From assembly GCA_023430365.1 (NCBI GenBank), contig JAEZAS010000498.1, positions 1-16,282 of the forward strand: 16,282 nt of DNA, given 5' to 3'. The DNA is from Planctomycetota bacterium. GTDB lineage: Bacteria > Planctomycetota > Planctomycetia > Pirellulales > Pirellulaceae. The notes beneath the pieces were generated by a model, which worked only from the letters and a program-made list of their open reading frames with translations, had not been told where the DNA came from and ran no database searches. Made by a program: the position numbers and the translations under genes. This document shows positions 14,975 through 16,282 of the stretch, piece after piece; the stretch's first letter is position 1, and the number at the start of each line of letters is the position of its first letter.

Positions 14975-15985
14975 ATGATGATTCGCGTGGGAATCCTAGG
15001 CGCTACCGGCTACACGGCGCTGGAAGCCATCAAACTCCTCATTCGACATCCCCATGCGAAGATTACCGCGGCCACCAGCCGTCAGGAGGGACGTCCGCAC
15101 ATCGCGTCCGTTCACCCGCAACTGACGAAGCGGCTCGATGTGCATCTCGAGGATCTGAACACGGCCGCGCTCGCCGATCGTTGCGATTGCGTCTTTAGCT
15201 GCCTGCCCCACGCGGCCTCGGCTGAATCGATCGGCCCGTTGCTGGAAGCCGGCGTCCGTGTCGTCGATTTCAGCGCCGACTATCGTCTCAACGACGCCCC
15301 GACCTACAAGCAGTGGTACGACCACGAGCATCCCGACCCGAAGCGGCTCGGCAAGACGGTCTACGGGTTGCCGGAACTTTTCAAAACCCAGATTTGTGCC
15401 GCGAAGCTCGTCGCCAATCCGGGTTGCTATCCGACTTCGGCGATTCTTCCTCTCGCGCCGCTGCTGAAAGAAGGCTGGATCGACGAAGACGACATCATCG
15501 TCGACAGCAAGAGCGGCGTATCCGGAGCTGGCCGCACGCCGAAGCTCAGCACGCACTATCCGGAATGCAACGAAAGCATCTCGGCCTACAGCGTCGGCAA
15601 GCATCGCCATCAGCCGGAGATTGAGCAGATTCTTGGCCGGGCGAGCGGACGATCGGTCCAGGTGATCTTCACGCCCCATCTCACCCCGATGGACCGCGGC
15701 ATCCTGACCGTGTCGTACTCGCGTCCACAGGAAGAGCTGAGCGAAGACCAGGTGCTTCAATTGCTCAGTTCCTTTTACGCGGACGCCCCGTTTGTGCGCG
15801 TGGTGAAACACCTACCCACGACGAAAGACGTCGCCCACACCAACTTCTGCGATATCACGGCCCGGATTGTGCGAGGGCGGCTGCTGCTGATCAGCGCCAT
15901 CGACAACCTGGTCAAAGGGGCATCCGGCGCCGCGGTGCAGAACTTTAACCTGATGTTTGGCTATCCCGAGACCATGGCGTTCTAA
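14975..15985 (+). CDS. argC: N-acetyl-gamma-glutamyl-phosphate reductase
   Basis: The enzyme reduces N-acetylglutamyl 5-phosphate with NADPH to N-acetylglutamate semialdehyde, the third step of arginine synthesis. The 336-residue protein has the nucleotide-binding GATGYTALE (9-17), catalytic C151 in VANPGCYPTSA (147-157), DSKSGVSGAGRTPK (177-190), KHRHQPEI (209-216) with catalytic H212, and FTPHLTPMDRGIL (232-244). All are canonical. Two adjacent ATG codons (14975 and 14978) follow GGGGG; the second has the better spacing, so the true protein may lack the first Met. The frame is open to a TTG at 14864, but that codon overlaps the predicted -10 box and has no similarity upstream. argJ follows after 27 bases. 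Confidence 0.96.
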   Translation: MMIRVGILGATGYTALEAIKLLIRHPHAKITAATSRQEGRPHIASVHPQLTKRLDVHLEDLNTAALADRCDCVFSCLPHAASAESIGPLLEAGVRVVDFSADYRLNDAPTYKQWYDHEHPDPKRLGKTVYGLPELFKTQICAAKLVANPGCYPTSAILPLAPLLKEGWIDEDDIIVDSKSGVSGAGRTPKLSTHYPECNESISAYSVGKHRHQPEIEQILGRASGRSVQVIFTPHLTPMDRGILTVSYSRPQEELSEDQVLQLLSSFYADAPFVRVVKHLPTTKDVAHTNFCDITARIVRGRLLLISAIDNLVKGASGAAVQNFNLMFGYPETMAF

Positions 15986-16012
15986 GCCGCCGCACACGAC
16001 AGGCACCACACG

Positions 16013-16282
16013 ATGTCCTTGCATGTTCCTCAGGGGTTTGAGTTCGCGGCCGTCCATTGTGGCATCAAGCGGAATCCTCAGAAGGAGGATTTCACGTTGA
16101 TTCATTGTCCCGAGGGGGCGACGGCCGCGGGAGTTTATACCCAAAACATCGTCCACGCCGCTCCGGTCGTGCTCGACCGGCAGCGAACTCCGGCGAGCGA
16201 TGTTCGCGTGGTCGCGGTGAATTCCGGCAACGCGAACGCCTGCACGGGACAGCGCGGCTGGAACGACGCCGTCGAAATGGCC
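16013..16282 (+). CDS. argJ: Glutamate N-acetyltransferase / ornithine acetyltransferase, 5' part
   Basis: Ninety codons are visible from ATG 16013 to the right edge, with no stop codon. The N-terminus PQGFEFAAVHCGIKRNPQKE (6-25) and the block AVNSGNANACTG (68-79) are characteristic of ArgJ. In the cyclic arginine pathway this enzyme moves the acetyl group from N-acetylornithine back to glutamate. The self-cleavage Thr, which splits the proenzyme into alpha and beta chains, lies further downstream and is outside the window. So whether it is the mono- or bifunctional type cannot be judged. The gene follows argC by 27 bases, a standard argCJ pairing. No strong Shine-Dalgarno site is visible. 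Confidence 0.93.
   Translation, partial: MSLHVPQGFEFAAVHCGIKRNPQKEDFTLIHCPEGATAAGVYTQNIVHAAPVVLDRQRTPASDVRVVAVNSGNANACTGQRGWNDAVEMA

Noticed and set aside
1..16282. tRNA, rRNA, CRISPR arrays, insertion sequences, phage or defence genes, microcompartment shell genes
   Set aside because: No repeats with regular spacing, no transposase or shell-protein motifs, and no tRNA-like arm signatures were found by reading both strands. A tRNAscan or Rfam run would settle the RNA part.

Overview
The window is a gene-dense, GC-rich stretch of bacterial chromosome. It most likely comes from a planctomycete of the Pirellulales type. That assignment is inferred from the kinds of genes present: an NHLRC2-like thioredoxin/propeller protein, a MoxR-DUF58-membrane-protein operon, a polytopic membrane protein of a planctomycete-type family, and argC-argJ with few clear Shine-Dalgarno sites. 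I see no rRNA, tRNA, insertion sequence, CRISPR array or phage gene. No gap between genes exceeds about 240 bases.

Left block (1-5268, minus strand). Four tightly spaced genes read leftwards: an NHL-repeat/thioredoxin protein with a lipoprotein-like signal (5268-3028), a MoxR AAA+ ATPase (2998-2042), a DUF58 protein (2045-738) and a multi-pass membrane protein that runs off the left edge (741-1). The last two junctions are 4-base ATGA overlaps, so this is a translationally coupled operon. A 240-base divergent spacer with a perfect 13-base palindrome separates it from a plus-strand gene for an unrecognised two-TM protein (5509-6261). A strong hairpin overlaps that gene's stop codon, and a second one lies just beyond. 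They sit between convergent genes and probably end transcription there.

Central block (6327-12159, minus strand). Five co-directional genes with gaps of 28-80 bases form a probable operon, read prpB, prpC, O-methyltransferase, rhaB, Gfo/Idh/MocA oxidoreductase. PrpB and PrpC are methylcitrate-cycle enzymes that consume propionyl-CoA. RhaB is rhamnulokinase, a step on the L-rhamnose route to L-lactaldehyde. This order suggests that deoxy-sugar catabolism and disposal of a C3 product are controlled together, with an unassigned methyltransferase in the middle. prpD/acnD, rhaA and rhaD are not in the window. An inverted repeat next to a -10-like element immediately precedes prpB.

Right block (12303-16282, plus strand). 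A polytopic membrane protein of unknown function (12303-13976) is followed by a Nudix hydrolase of the CoA-pyrophosphatase type (14023-14790). After a 184-base spacer with a plausible promoter comes an arginine-biosynthesis operon: argC (14975-15985) and the 5' part of argJ (16013 to the right edge).

The points most worth a second look are the prpBC/methyltransferase/rhaB cluster, and the large thioredoxin/propeller protein, whose C-terminal domain carries a second cysteine pair in a DsbD-alpha-like setting.
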